Source: Acanthornis magna
Lineage: Eukaryota > Chordata > Aves > Passeriformes > Acanthizidae
NCBI GenBank assembly: GCA_036785705.1
Contig: JAWUZG010000158.1
Location: forward strand, 310,001 to 374,000
Reading direction: 5' to 3'
Length of the DNA stretch: 64,000 nucleotides
A program made the position numbers and the translations under genes. This document shows, piece by piece, positions 22,429-35,585 of the stretch (position 1 is its first letter; the number at the start of each line of letters is the position of its first letter). The notes beneath the pieces are model-generated. The model made no database searches and had not been told where the DNA came from. It saw nothing but the letters and a program-made list of their open reading frames with translations.

Positions 22429-23910
22429 GTATTCCCTATTACACCAACAGTTCTGTGAAGGACATGGCTCAATTTTTATGGTATTAGAATTATTTGACAT
22501 GGGTAGATAATAAAAGATTGGCTTTGATGTGAATGCTCCTGAAAAGCACAATAAACTCTGCCTTTTGCACCCCAATGGCCACTGCAATTATTGCTGCATT
22601 TCAGCTTCGGCTCTTTCCAAATGTCAGAGGCTGTGGAATATCCCATTGCTGGGACCTTTTGCTGTGGAAATGTATAAGTGATGTATGGAACTGTTAGAAC
22701 AAAGGATACAAAAGCTCTCTTGTCACAAACACCATGTAAGTTTATATATCCCAGCTTGATTGTTAAAAGATATAGGTTTGGATAGATATTAAAAATATAC
22801 AGTGTGTTGGAAATACGTTTTTCCCACTTTTTAATCTACTTTTTGCACTGGGAATTCTTCAGGAAGAAAAATTCTTCACTGAAGAAAAATTTATCTTGCA
22901 ATTCAAGCTGCCTGAAGATTTGCTTTGTGAAAATCTGTTCTAGATTGTGTTATTTCCTGTACACACCTAACTTTGTACAAGTTAATTTTCTTAAAGAAAC
23001 TGCCCTCTGAATATAGAATGTTTTCACTCTCACCTGCATTGTACAAATCCAGGTTATCAAGAATGATCTATGCATCACCAGACTCTTAAAAATTTACGTA
23101 CTGCGTAAAAAGAAATCCAATAAACTTCCATTTACAGAGTATTTTTGACAGAATTGAGGTGTCCCAAGAGATGATTTTCCTTGTGGAGATGCAAGGACCA
23201 ACACAGTCTATTGGACAAGATATAGAATATTTTATTTGTACATCTCTCAGGTGATGCTCTCAAAGTGCTCCTGGGAGCTTGCAAATGGAAATAATTATTT
23301 TAAGGAGTTACTGAGGGCAAGAGGTGGAACAGATTCCTTTTGATTTCTGTTTTGGAAGTGATGCACAATGATAGGGATTGCTTTAGAAAATAATAAATTC
23401 AAGGATAGCTTGTGACTGATCACAAAACTCACTGTTAAAAATTCTTCTGGATTCTCTGAAATACTTCTAAGCACTTTTATTAAATCCCATTCCTGACAGG
23501 GAATGTGCTTTGCTGGCCATGAAGTGCTGGTGGGACACAAACCCTGCAGAGGGGCAGTCTAAGCAGGGGCTCTGCCCACTCTGGGCTGGTGCTGGAGGCC
23601 AGCACAGCCTTGGCAAAATTAATCCCATGGAAATTTCCAGCTCTTCCAGGAGCCCTGGGAGTCCTGAGCTGCTTCAGCCGTATGTTTTATGGAGATTTTT
23701 TGCCTCTCCAGGGGCAGTACTTTGCCATTACTGTGTTGGATGTGTCTGCCTTGGGTCTGTTCTTCACATCACTCGTGCCAGCCCCTGGCTGCTGCAGACA
23801 ATATTTCTCAGTTTAATTTCAGCAGAAGTAATTTATGACTCGCACTAGCTCAGGATTTTGACTGTCTGGATTGGCTCTTTCATTAGGACAATTCTTTAAA
23901 ATGAGTTTCT

Positions 23911-24010
23911 GCACTTGGGGACATTGTCAGTGGTGGCCTTGGCAGGGCTGGGTTAGCAGCTGGACTCAATGGTCTGAGAGGGCTTTTCCAACATGAGCAA
24001 TTCTATGGAA
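23911..24010 (+). mobile_element. CR1 LINE 3' end, older subfamily
   Basis: 'CACTTGGGGACATTGTCAG', 'GCCTTGGCAGGGCTGGGTTA', 'TGGACTCAATGGTCTGAG', 'GGCTTTTCCAACATGAG' and a closing ATTCTATG make up the 3' end of an older CR1 subfamily. About 100 bp, truncated. Confidence 0.78.
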
Positions 24011-27000
24011 TTAAACCTCATTTTTCATTCCTCTGGTCATAATTCATTGCTTTACTAATGACAGTTTTACTGGCAGCTTTCCTGTTGGCTGTCCTTAATA
24101 CTCTGTGTTGTTCAGGTATAAACATAACCTCAATAAATGTATATTTAGGCACTTGAAAGTTGTTCTTCCTTCCTGCTGGTATCACCACGGTGTAGGCATT
24201 CAGGTTTATCAAATTGTCTTAGCTTCTAAATTTCACCTGCATTTCATCAATTTTGCCCAGGTAGACTGGGGATTCTGTGGGCACAGGGGCTGAGTGAAAT
24301 GTCATGAACTTCTGGAAAATGAGATATTAATATTTGCCTTATTGTAAGGGTAGTGTGGTGGGTGATAAATGGTGTTTCTTTATATTCACTTCATATCAAG
24401 ATCACTTTTAACCTTTAGTTCCAACTGTCTTCCAGTTAAAATTATTTTAAAAGAAGTGTATTTCAATAATTAGAGCTGGTAGAATAAACAAGGATTTACC
24501 TTCTCCTTATTTTACTGGTTCTGCTGCTCCCCAACCTTTTCATGCTTGTTTGATGCCCTTGGCACTTGCCTGGGGAATGAGCGGTGGGGCAGAGAATTTC
24601 TGCTGCTGTGGAGTTGAGAGCAACAGCCCAACACCAGGAGAGCTCCCAGCAGTGCTCCCTCAGTGGGAGCCAGCCCAGAGTGATTTAGTGGCATTGTACA
24701 AAGGTTCTGCCAAATCCTTTCAGTGCAGATTCCAGCTGGAGGTGGACTTGGAACAAACCCAGGCTCTGAGCTTTCCTGCGTTTGAAAATGTGAGTTTGAG
24801 GGCTCCGGTTTGGAGCTCTTGGCTGTGTGGCAATGGCAGTCCAGTGTGAGCTCTGAGTTCTTTCAGTGCAGCTGCAACAAAGAATATTGCAATGTTAGAA
24901 ACCTTGTCTGAAGCCATCCCAAAGAAGCTGATGATCTGAGCTGTCCTCTCTGAAACAAGCTTCCTTGAGGAAGCTCCTGGTAATACATTCAAATATATGC
25001 TGGGTTCTTTTTCAAGTGGTGATTTTATCCAAGTGCCCAGAAGAATAGGTTTCCTTTTCTCCCGAAGGAACAGGCTTTGTGCTGGCAGAAGGGGTAGTTT
25101 GTGACACAGAAATCCCCTCACTTCTATTTCAGCTGGATGGGTTGCCCATGTAGAATACTTGATTAAAATCTAAAATGATTTTCCTGCCCTATTCTTTTCC
25201 TGAGCTTTGAGTAAATACCTGTTTCCATCCAAACCCCACTGTCAGCCCAGTTTAAAGCCCCATTTGGGGCAGGGATGAGCACTGTGGTGTCTCACAGAGC
25301 ACATCTGAAGCACACAAACACACCCTGATGGTGTGCAGCACATCCAGGTGGCATTTTTTTGTGTTCAGTGTTTTCACAGCACAGACATTCACAGGACAGA
25401 CAGAAACAATGGGAGTTTCTGGCTGTGACACTTGCCATGTTTTCCTGGAGGCACTTGCCTCGGGGCATGTGTTGAGCAGGAATTTTTTCAGCATTTCTCC
25501 AGCTTTTTGTGTCAGATTTCCAGTGAACAGTTTGGATCATTTCTCTGTGGTTTGCAGCCCTGGTCTGCTGCCATGTGAACAGGTGTGGGAGCAGAAATCC
25601 ATAGGATGGGGTGGTCACGATGCTTTGGTGACAGCCCAAGATGAGGCACAAACCAGCATTTAAAGAATGAGATGCAGCTGGCTGGGTTCCAAATGTGTTT
25701 CCAAATTGCACAGAAGATTGCGGATCGACAATTCCTGGGAGTGGAAAAAGGGAATGGGATGAGAAAGGAGCAGAATTGAGTTTAAAAGGTGATATTTGCC
25801 ACAGTGTTTGAGGCTGTCATTTCTGTAATTTGTAGAATAATGCAGATTGCTGCTGTCCTTTGGCCTGATACACACAATTCAGCTGCTCTGTAGGTTATAA
25901 TTTACTGCCTCAAAACAAACTCTTTGCACTGGGGAATGGAGAAATAAGTGCAGCGTAACTTATGTAACTCCTGTACATAAAATATTGAAAGTCTCTTATT
26001 AAGTGACAGATTTCTGTGGAAGTGTTTTTACTAATGCTGTCTTTTAGATAATGCCATAATTTGAGTTATTCCCAATGTGCTTCAAAATCCAAGCACCAAA
26101 GTTTCTTCTTGAAGCTTTCCACTTTTGCAGATGTGCTGCAGAAAAGCACAACTGACTGAGCTGTGTCTGGAAGAAACCTCCTGGGTTTGGTATCTTCTGG
26201 AAGTGCCTCAGCTGAAAAAGCATCCCTGAATATTCCTGCATTGTCAGAGCAATCCAATGGGATCTGAGCTGGGATGCAGCGGGTCCTGGCTCTGTCCTGA
26301 CAACATCCACCTTGCACGAATTCCACAGAGAAAATGCATTCCAGCCCAGTCACTTGTTTTCAGAATAACAGAATTTGTGACTTTTTATTTAGAATTTGGA
26401 GATTAGCAAGGCAGAAGTGTGGCTTAACCCCTTCCACACCCCCCTGAAGTCTTGGCCTGGCTTTGGATTTGTAGGCACAGGGAAATCTGCAGGCCCTGTT
26501 GCCTCTACAATGTTCTTTTCGTGATTTCCTTTTCCTCTGAGCCCTCTGCAGTGGTTTTAATGTGGCAGCTGAACAGCAGATAGAAGATAAATACAAGAAA
26601 GCTTTGAGAGGGATGAAAATCACTAGCTAGGTACTCATTTGTTCAGATTATTGTTTGCATAGGTGCAAAAAATGAACCTTTAAATACTGTAAATTCAAGA
26701 TCAACACTTAATAGAATATCTTGTCTCTTTCTGGAAAATGAATTCTATAGTATTATTGACTGCCTGACAAACAGTGATGAATGCAGTCCCTCTGCTGCTT
26801 TCTCTTCAGGGAAAGGGCAATTAAGCACTATTATATGGTAGAATTTAACACTGCTGCACGTGGGGATTCATTTCCGCACGTTTAAATGAAAGCAGGAATG
26901 ATCAACAAACATCAGTGTGATGATGTGTTCTAGCCTTGACATGGTTGATAAGGAAATGATGCCTTGTCTTCAATGATCTGTGGGAATTTCATGGACTTAT

Positions 27001-30000
27001 TTGCCTGTGAATAATCTCCTCAGAGGATCTGAAAGCAGTGCTATGCAGTCATCTCCTCACACATCCTCAGCCATCACCTGCAGCTCTGAATTAACTTGTG
27101 AGGCACAAATAAAAGCATTCTGAGTTTTTCACAAGCTTAATTTTTAAGTTTAAATGTCAAGAATGAAATCATCCAACTTAATAATATTGTAGGTGTGTGT
27201 GACAAGGCATCTTTCATAAAAAGCATGGAAAACATGCTCTCAAACTTCCTTTCCCATTCTGTGCAAGTGACAAAAATTGTGCATCCTGCTTTTTCAGTTG
27301 TTTACAGGAACCTACCACAGCCTTTCTGTTTGCTGTAAATGCCTGGAAGAAGTGCTGGAAGCAGGGGAAGAAAGTCATGATGGAGATTCTTGGAACTGAA
27401 TTGGAGCTGGAACAACTTGGAATTGCTTTTGAAGTGTTAAAACTTTGAAAAGCGGGTATTAAGGAACGGAATATCTGTACTGAAGTCATTGGGACATATT
27501 TCAAAATTCAACAGTATCTTTTCATAAGCTTCTGTTTAAATATTCTCATCTCTGTACAAATGTGGAGTCAGTAAACACAACCCAGGCTCAGTAAGCACTT
27601 GCTCAAGCTGCATCAGGCCATTAAACAATCCCAGTTCTAGTAAATACTCGCTGGTCCCTTCTCCCAGAGACTGAATTGTGGGTCCCTGCTGGTGCACCCG
27701 ACCTGGAGAAAGGGCACATTTCTCTGTGGTGAGACCTTTCCTTGCTGTTTGCTCAGGCGAAGCTCTGTGTTGTTTTTCTTGGCTTTTCAAGTTGCTGTGA
27801 TCATTTGAGGAGGCAGGATAAAAATACCCCAGTGCTTCAGCATTTCTGTAATTTTCTCCAGCAGTTAATAGTGATGTTGGTGTTATTTTCCCAGCTTAGA
27901 GTTACATTCAGTGAAATATAAAACCAACCTGTGTTAGAATGTTTGGCTGTGAGTGAAGAAGTGAAGAAAAATCTTCCCACTCTGTGAACATTTTTATACC
28001 ATATTACTTCATGAAATTTTTAATGAAGTGTCCTCTTTGTCTTAGTCTGAGTTATCTAAAACTGGGTATGGTCTGAGAAATGGAATTTATCTGTAATGAT
28101 GTCAGTTTATTCGATTTACAGCCAATTTTTATTCTCTTACAAACCGAAACAGGAGCAATTACATCCAGTAACTGCCTTTTTACCTTCCACTAATTGCCAA
28201 GAAAGAAGATGAACAGGTTCAACACTTCCACATGGAAATTTCCATGTATAATATCCCAGAAAGTAAACAATCCCTTGTAAGTGATACAAAAGGTATTACC
28301 TGTCACCACCTTAAAAACTCATGGGTTTGACTGTTTGAGTTGATTGATTTTAATGGTGACATTCTTGCTCCTGACCCCTCTGTCCTGTTGAAATGAGTGA
28401 CAAGGAGTGAATTTGCTCTCTGTCTGCAGTGCTCTGGGAAAGGACAGGGCCAGTGGCACAAAAACCAAACTGGCTGAGTTATTCAAGAGAAATATGCCTG
28501 GCATGGAAAAAATAATTGGTGTCAAAATTAGTGGCTGCCATCTAATTAAACTTCATCAAACCTTAATTACACTTGTAAATAAAATCCATTACGGTCCAAC
28601 TCTGTATTCTTGTGGTTTATAACATAAACCGTGCTCAGGTCTTTCCTGGCTTTCTGTGTTCAATTAAGTATTAAATAATGACAGGAATTTTACTTGTTGT
28701 CCAGAGATTTTGAGCTTGCTGATGTAAACTAGAGCACTGATGTGAGTGGAAAGAGTCCCTCCTTGCTGGAAAAAGACCTACATTTACTGTGGTCTCTCCA
28801 CATCAGGAGGAAAAAAGTTTGGAAAAATTTCTGTGTTGCAGTTCAGAGCTTGGGAATTGAACTGGTTTGGATTGGTAGGGGCTGTGCACTTGGAGGCACT
28901 AAAATGAAGGAATTTTTATAGGAATTTAGCTTCAGTGTCAGCTTTGGTGTTACTGCCGAAGATTTTATGTTCTCATTTTAAATTTTAGGGTTGATCAGAG
29001 TTCTTCTAGGAGTGTCTTTGAGCAATGGTTAACATAAGTAGGACAGTGTTTTAGGGCCTGTCATGTGCTGATTCTTGCATCTGAAAACTTGCATAGGATT
29101 GTAAAAAAGTAGACAAATTGGTATTTCTTCCTTGAATGTAGTTGCTTTCTAGCAAACAATTGGTCTGGTTCACATAAAAATGCAATATCAAAGCACCTGT
29201 AGCAGTACAGCTTTCTTAGTGATGTTTATTTAAGAGAAGGATTCCTAAACATTAATGCCGTACCAAAGTTCAGAGTAAAACTGAGAAGATTTTGTTCTTT
29301 TAGTAACTGCTCTTTTTTTTTGAGTGAATTTGAAGAATCAGTGGTTTTGGTGACAAGAGTGTGAGTTTTGATGGTCTGAATTTATGTTGCATTAACATCT
29401 TTTGACAAGCTCAATGGCAAATTTTCAGGTGCATTGTTCCATCCACTGTGAGTTGACCCTAAGGATATCAAAACCAGAATCAGAGGCTGGATAAAAGTGC
29501 CACAATGGCCAATGTGAGGAGAAAAAACAATCAGTGTAACCTAAGAGTGAAATGAGCAGAATGCATGGGAGGTCCAGCCCTGGCAGTCTGGTGCAAAGGG
29601 CTGAAACAGAAATAGCTTCAGTCTTCCCACCAGAAGGAAACGGAGCTCGTGAGCTGCAAATTGGTCTGAAAGAGTCAATCTGTCCAGTGTGCCCTTTTTT
29701 GTGCAAAAATAACACAGTCCATATATCCTCTAACTCCTCTATTGTGGGATTTATTATGCTGGTAAGTTTAATTATATTGGGATATTTGTAATTCTTTTGA
29801 AGAAACTTCTATGCTTCACTGTTTCAGGTTAAAAAAACCCCAAGCCACCAGTAATGGGCATGTTCCTAACTCCTCAGTACAGCTCAAATAATTGTGACAA
29901 TGAGGATGCACCAGAAAAAGCTTCAGTTGCCCCAGGAAAGACCAAGTGTTTTCAGCAGAACTGGTACATTTAGTGCTGCTGTTGCCATGGGAATCACCAT

Positions 30001-31986
30001 GTCCTTGCTGCTCTTGTTTTTTACCCCAGTGAGGTTTCAGTTAAAATTGCTGGTTTTGTGTAGGAATTGCACCTTTTGATGGTGGCCAAACTTTTATATC
30101 CTTACCATGAGCAGGACAGGCTCCCAACACACAGGGACACCTGTCCCCTGCCCCTCCCCACTCCTCTGCTCCTGCACAGGAATTTGCTGCCATGCCACGT
30201 GGGGCTGCCTTGCTAAACCCTGAGAACCCGGGGCTTACCTGAGGAAGGAACTGTACTGAAGGTGCTGCCCTTGAGTGGATCTGGAGCTGCAAATGTGTCT
30301 CTGAGCAGCACTTGTGGAGCACAAACTCTGCACAGCATAGCCTGCAAACACAGAGATGTTTCCAAGCACAATGTTCTTGTCCTGTCAGCTCTGCTGTCCT
30401 TGGCCTCTGGTCAGCAGGGATCCAATTCCACGTTTGCTGGGTCCAGGCTGGGGCTCTGGAGTCATTATCCACAAGAGCTGCCTTCCAGGAGGAGAGATTT
30501 GTTTGGGAACTCATTGCTCCAGGTAGCAGTGATCCATCAAAATCACTTCACAAACTAAAGTAGCTATTCAGGTGGGGACAGTTGATTTATTGTAAAAGGA
30601 AAGGAATCTTAAATTTCAATATCTATGGAAAGAAGCCTCTAGAGTATCATCAATGCTTGATCTTTGAGCTTAGCTATTTCCATGAGTGGAATGTTATTGC
30701 TTTTGTAATGTCAGAGTGCTATAAAAATAGGCTCTTGATGGATGAGCATCCAAAAGGATGCTCTTCCCTCAGCTCTGCACCTATTGAATATAAACTCGTG
30801 TTGTTTTACAGAGTTGAAGGAAATTTAATACCTTTTATATATCTACAGGCTTCAAGTGTTGACCCCTGAGAAGGCAAAGCGTGCTTAAGCAATTAATGTA
30901 TTGAGTGCCAGATAAATGTTATCATCATTTCATTTGCTTGTGCCAGTACCACTCATTGGATGTTGTTTAAATTTCGCTGGCAGCTCAAGCACAGCTAAAA
31001 ATAAATTCATTTGTTTATAGACTTCTTTGACAACAGCCAAATAAACCCACATAGTGTTGTTTTGAACAGAAGGCACGAAGCCAAGTGAGTGCTCCCTTAG
31101 AATTTGGCTGAAACACGCTGTTACACGGCTGAGGTTGGTTCTACACCTGCTCTTTTCCCTCCCACCCCTGCTTTGTTTCCATTGAAACCTCTTCCATACC
31201 AGGGTGCTCTTACCTAAATATAGGTGTTGCTTTGCAGAGTAAACAGCAGGCCCTGCTTTGTGCTAATGGGGCAGAGTACAGAGCAAAAAGAGACTAAAAA
31301 GTGGCAGCAGAGGAGCTGTTAATCCTTGGGGCTGGAAGTGCAGGGCAGAGATCCCGAGTCCTTGCGTGCATGTCCATAAATCAAAGGGAAGGAGGCTGCA
31401 CGTGCTGGAATGCAGGCACAGGAAGCTGTGCTGCGGTGAGCTTGGAGAAGTTCAGCAGCGTTCCAGAGGTCACCTGGACTTTCTGGCAGGGGAGCAGTGA
31501 GAATATTGCCATTATTTCAGCTCAAGGGCAGGAGGAGGTGAAGGGAGATAACGAGGAGGACAAATGACATCAGCTGTGATATCTCCAGTTGTGCGATACT
31601 GGGCTTTGGATGTCCTGGAGCTACAGAGCTCTGGAATGAACAAATGCTTCTTTAGGAAGGGGAAATGCTGAGACAAAATGTCTTGGCAGTAAAAATAATT
31701 CTGAGAAGGTCACTGTGGGAATAGCCTGACTTGCTGTAGGAACTGGGCTTCTGTGCCTCTCTCCCTGAGGAATATATGGAAAAGTTCCTGCACAAACCAA
31801 CAGCTGATTCCATGTTCACTGCTCAGTCCTGCCCTCTGCTCGCTGTGCCAGGGAGCAAACAAGGATGCAAATCACCCTCTTGGTGGGAATTAGGGTTTGG
31901 ATCCTCTGAATTAGGTAGTTGTAGCTGTGGTGGAGCAGATAGACCAATATCCAATGAATCAGTTTGATGAGATAATGCTTAATGAA
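24011..31986. other. Non-coding single-copy stretch (8 kb)
   Basis: This is the second-longest block of the window without a recognised interspersed repeat. No gene is supported. A homeodomain-core-rich piece (four TAAT/ATTA cores) lies at 28510-28570. Frames reach about 157 codons on the minus strand (30041-30514) without recognisable features. Confidence 0.5.
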
Positions 31987-32142
31987 GTCATAGAATCCCA
32001 GACTGATTTGGGTGGGAAAGGACCTTAAAGCCCACCTTATTCCACCCCTGCCATGGGCAGGGACACCTCCCACTGTCCCAGGCTGCTCCAAGCTCTGTCC
32101 AGCCTGGCCTTGGACACTGCCAGGGATCCAGGGGCAGCCATG
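31987..32142 (-). mobile_element. CR1 LINE 3' end (antisense)
   Basis: Inverted tail 'TCATAGAATCCCAGACTG', then 'GGACCTTAAAGCCCACCTTA', 'CCCTGCCATGGGCAGGGACA', 'CACTGTCCCAGGCTGCTCC' and 'GCCTTGGACACTGCCAGGG', ending at 'GGATCCAGGGGCAGCC'. It matches the 63.5-kb family in reverse and is cut off where the other copies continue. Confidence 0.87.
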
Positions 32143-33451
32143 CTGGTGTCCCTGGTGTTTTGGGGTTTTTTTTGAGGAGGGGTGTAAAGGGTTATGAAGT
32201 GATTTTGAGCAGAAAGAATTCACCTCAAAGGTACAGACCTGGGAATGTTTCCTTACTAGTGGCAAATGGAGATAGACACGATCTGCTTTCACTTAAGGTA
32301 GTTATGCTACCACAACCCAGGAATGAAATACATTACTGTGAACAGTGACACAAAATTTATTTTTGCAATGCTCTGAGGATTAAAAAAACCCCAATGAAAC
32401 AACGAAACACAACACCCTTCATCCAACAGCAAAACCTGTGAAGAATCATTGGTTGTGTCCAGGTCAGTGTGAGCTGCTGGAGAGTGCTTTGACCTAAAGG
32501 ACAAAAATAAGATGTGGCAATGTCAAGAGGTAATTGAAAATACCAAACTGTGAATTGAAGGAAAACTAGGTAGAGCTGATGGTGCAGGGATCTCTCAGGG
32601 AGTGTTTGAGTAACACTTATGGGGGATAAAGAAGGTATTTGAAGTAAAGCTTCTAAAAACTGAATGGATTAGTGTTTAAAACTCTCTCTGGAAGTTGTGA
32701 TAGTACTGAAGCTTGGGTTTGGGTACTGATTTTAAGAAAGGAGAAAAGCCAGCCCACAAATCATGTTAAACACTGCCTCTCCCCACTCAGCCCCCTAAAA
32801 AAATAATCAAAAACCTCACTGAAACAAATCCCAAAAATCAAACAAACCAAACAGAAAAACCCCACCGAAAACCTTCTAAGGCATTTTTCAGAAGTGAAGA
32901 ACTGGGCTGTGTTGCTCCATTTGGTGCCAACATAATTTCAAAATCTGTAACCTCCAGATTCTCCAAGGAAGGACACTCTATATGGGGGTGGCTGTGCCAG
33001 TCACCACTGCAGGTTGTGGGACAGATGGAAGCTGACTAATAGCAAGGAAACCATTAGCTGTAAGTACAGCCATTATAATTGAAACTGAGGCCTCCAGGCA
33101 TCTAGAGAGAAGCCAAGAATCCTGGCTATGGCATTGTCTCGTGGAGCAGGGTGTTTTTGTAGCTTCTGCATGCAGACTTAATAGTTACAAATTACAGTGT
33201 TTCTACAGATTTAACTGAGAGTTGAAATAAAACAAGTTGAAGACTTAAATCCCATTCTTTGTGCCGTCTGTCTGGTGATTTATAGTAGTAGAAAACACAC
33301 TTGGTTTTGCCTTAATCTTTTCGGGTTTTCTAATTTAGTCTTAATTGGAGAAAAGAGTTACATCAATGGCAGCAGAACTCGTGTGGCATTTGGAATTCCC
33401 ATGTGGCCACTGAAATCAGGTTGGCTTCAGGGGCAGATTAACACAGTCATC
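32143..33451. other. Non-coding stretch
   Basis: No gene seen. A-rich low-complexity sequence with repeated CAAA/AAACC words occupies about 32790-32880. Confidence 0.5.
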
Positions 33452-33690
33452 AAAGAGGGATTGGATTTAAACATCATTTAGGAAGAAATTGTTCCCTTTG
33501 AGGGTGGGGAGGTCCTGGCCTAGAGCAGCTGTGGCTGCCCCTGGATCCCTGGCAGTGTCCAAGGCCAGGCAGGACAGGGCTTGGAGCAGCCTGGGACAGT
33601 GGGAGGTGTCCCTGCCATGGCAGGGGTGGCACTGGATGAGCTTTAAGGTCCTGTCCCACCCAAACCATTCTGTGGCCCTGTGATCTACCA
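33452..33690 (+). mobile_element. CR1 LINE 3' end
   Basis: 'AGGAAGAAATTGTTCCCTTT', 'GAGGGTGGGGAGGTCCTGGC', 'CTGTGGCTGCCCCTGGATCC', 'CTTGGAGCAGCCTGGGACAG', 'GGCACTGGATGAGCTTTAAG', 'CCACCCAAACCATTCTGTGG'. This is a 5'-truncated CR1 copy close to the 58.6-kb and 63.5-kb copies, with a small deletion in the 'CAGGTGCCCAGAG' region. Confidence 0.88.
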
Positions 33691-35294
33691 GAAATGATCT
33701 CTGGAGTCCAGCAGCTCCTGTCTTGAGTGATGACCTGGCTCTTCCCAGTGAAGGTCACAAGTCCATTGAGAGCAGGTTTTATCACTCCAAATGCATCAGC
33801 TTCTCTGTGTGTTTGGCACCATCCCAAATCCTACCAGTGCAGGCAGTGAGATTAATCCAGAGGCTGAGTTTGTTGAGGCTTTGATACTTTCCTTACGTCT
33901 TGGTGATCCACTTAGTTTGTTCTCTAGAAGCACCATCAATTTTTTCTAAAAAATAACTTCGTCATTTTTAATGGCAAATCACTCATACTTCTCATAATCT
34001 GTGTGTGGAATTTAATGTGCAGATGCCTCTGGAAATAGGACTTGGGTGTAATTCGCCCTTCAAATTTAATGCATAAAGTACCTCAGTTTAAATTGCACAG
34101 GGAGGTTTCCAGTGCTGGGGTTTGTGATTATTGTTGGGTCAGTGGATGAACTCCAGGGATGCACGGTTGATGCTACTGTCCCCATCAGTTTTACCGTTTG
34201 TTCCTTCTCCTTGTAGAATAAACTCAGATCTTGCCTTATATGAAAGATAAGGGGAGAGCTGGAATGGTCCCTGAAGCCTGAGGATTAACGCCATAAATTT
34301 CATGTGCAGAAAATGTCTCATTCTTGTTGAAGGTTCTTGGCCTTTAACTCTCTGATCCCCACATACGTCTAAAGTACATTTTGACAACAACCCTCTGCAG
34401 GCAGAGGATTTTATTAAGGAACATAGAAATACTCGATACAAATGAAAGATGAAACTTGATTTGATAATTTTCTAAATGTCTATGGCTGATGATTGCATGG
34501 TGAGAGGCTAACCTGATGATAAAGTGTTCTGCTGTGAGTATCTTCATAGTTTGAGATCCATTTAGCTGCCGTAGAGGCAGGAAGGGTCTCTAAAAGGGAC
34601 CAGAATTGGAGCCACAACTGTTGGAAAATCTGGACTTGCATTTTCACTGTCATTCTGAATGTAAGATCAAAGGATGAGCTTCTTGTTTAAACGCCAATTT
34701 TAGAGAGATTTTTCTTTCTTCATAAAGCCTTACCTGGAAATGGAAGGAGATCTGAAATAATCCTGTCTGGTGGCTTTCCACTTCTGATCACCGTTAATTT
34801 AAGCTAAAATAGAATGCCTTCTGGAATCAGTATTCCACATTCAATACAGGTGATTACCAAATGCTAATGCTGCTCAGTATTACCTTGTCCTTCTGCAGAA
34901 AAAAAGGGTGGTCACAAGAATGTTGAACTTGGAGAGAGATTTCTGATGTGCAGTTGGATATTAAAAATTTGCTGTGCAGCTCGTCAGTACTTCTGGGGTT
35001 AAGCTCTCTTCCTCAGCTGTTAAAAAACCACTCCACACCTCAGTTAATTAACTGAGCTGGAAAGACACAGCTTAAACGAATTTAGGTTGTGAAGTTGCTC
35101 CTCCCTGAGCTGGGGTAGGGACAGACAAGGCTGCAGGTCAAAGGTGCAGAAATAACTGGATTGGAAAGTTTCAGCTGCAGGGGAAAAGAAAGAATTGACT
35201 TGTTTGTAAAATGATAAATGTAATAAGAATGAGATGCTTTTCAAACAGAATGGAGGCAGCCTTTCAGTTTTCTGTTTCTTTTTTTTCTTGACAG

Positions 35295-35325
35295 CTCTTG
35301 CAAATTATAAACAGTTGAAGGGGAG
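35295..35325 (+). other. Candidate 31-bp microexon
   Basis: A long pyrimidine tract ending TTTTTTCTTGACAG precedes the segment and GGGGAG|gtaagg follows, both strong matches to vertebrate splice sites. Two frames are closed; the open one enters at phase 1, reads LANYKQLKG and leaves at phase 2. That matches the entry phase of the 30-bp candidate at 48020-48049. I do not recognise the peptide. Chance pairing remains quite possible. Confidence 0.25.
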
Positions 35326-35562
35326 GTAAGGAAAAGAGGTAAAATGGTTTTGAGAGCGCATAAACCCAGGATATTTTACTGATATTTTACCACTTGAGAT
35401 TGAAGTCTTCATTCTGATGCTGACTTTAAGATCACCCCTCGCTTGTCGGAGCGAAATATTTGCTTCCCTTCCATATGGCTCTTTGGCAGTGCTCATAGTG
35501 AGATCATCAATTGGCTGCTCCGTGCAGGGCGATGGCTTCATCTTGTGAGGCAGGTGTGCTGT

Positions 35563-35585
35563 GGGGCAGGGCAGGGCAGGGCAGG
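35563..35585 (+). repeat. (GGGCA)n short repeat
   Basis: About four tandem copies of GGGCA. Confidence 0.9.

Larger units (their letters stand above)
20525..23910. other. Non-coding stretch, GC-richer at its start
   Basis: About 20620-21120 is GC-rich with scattered CpGs but no exon or promoter is evident; long minus-strand frames there follow from composition. A (TA/CA)-rich low-complexity piece lies at 22161-22203. One acceptor/donor pair encloses 22367-22428. Confidence 0.45.
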
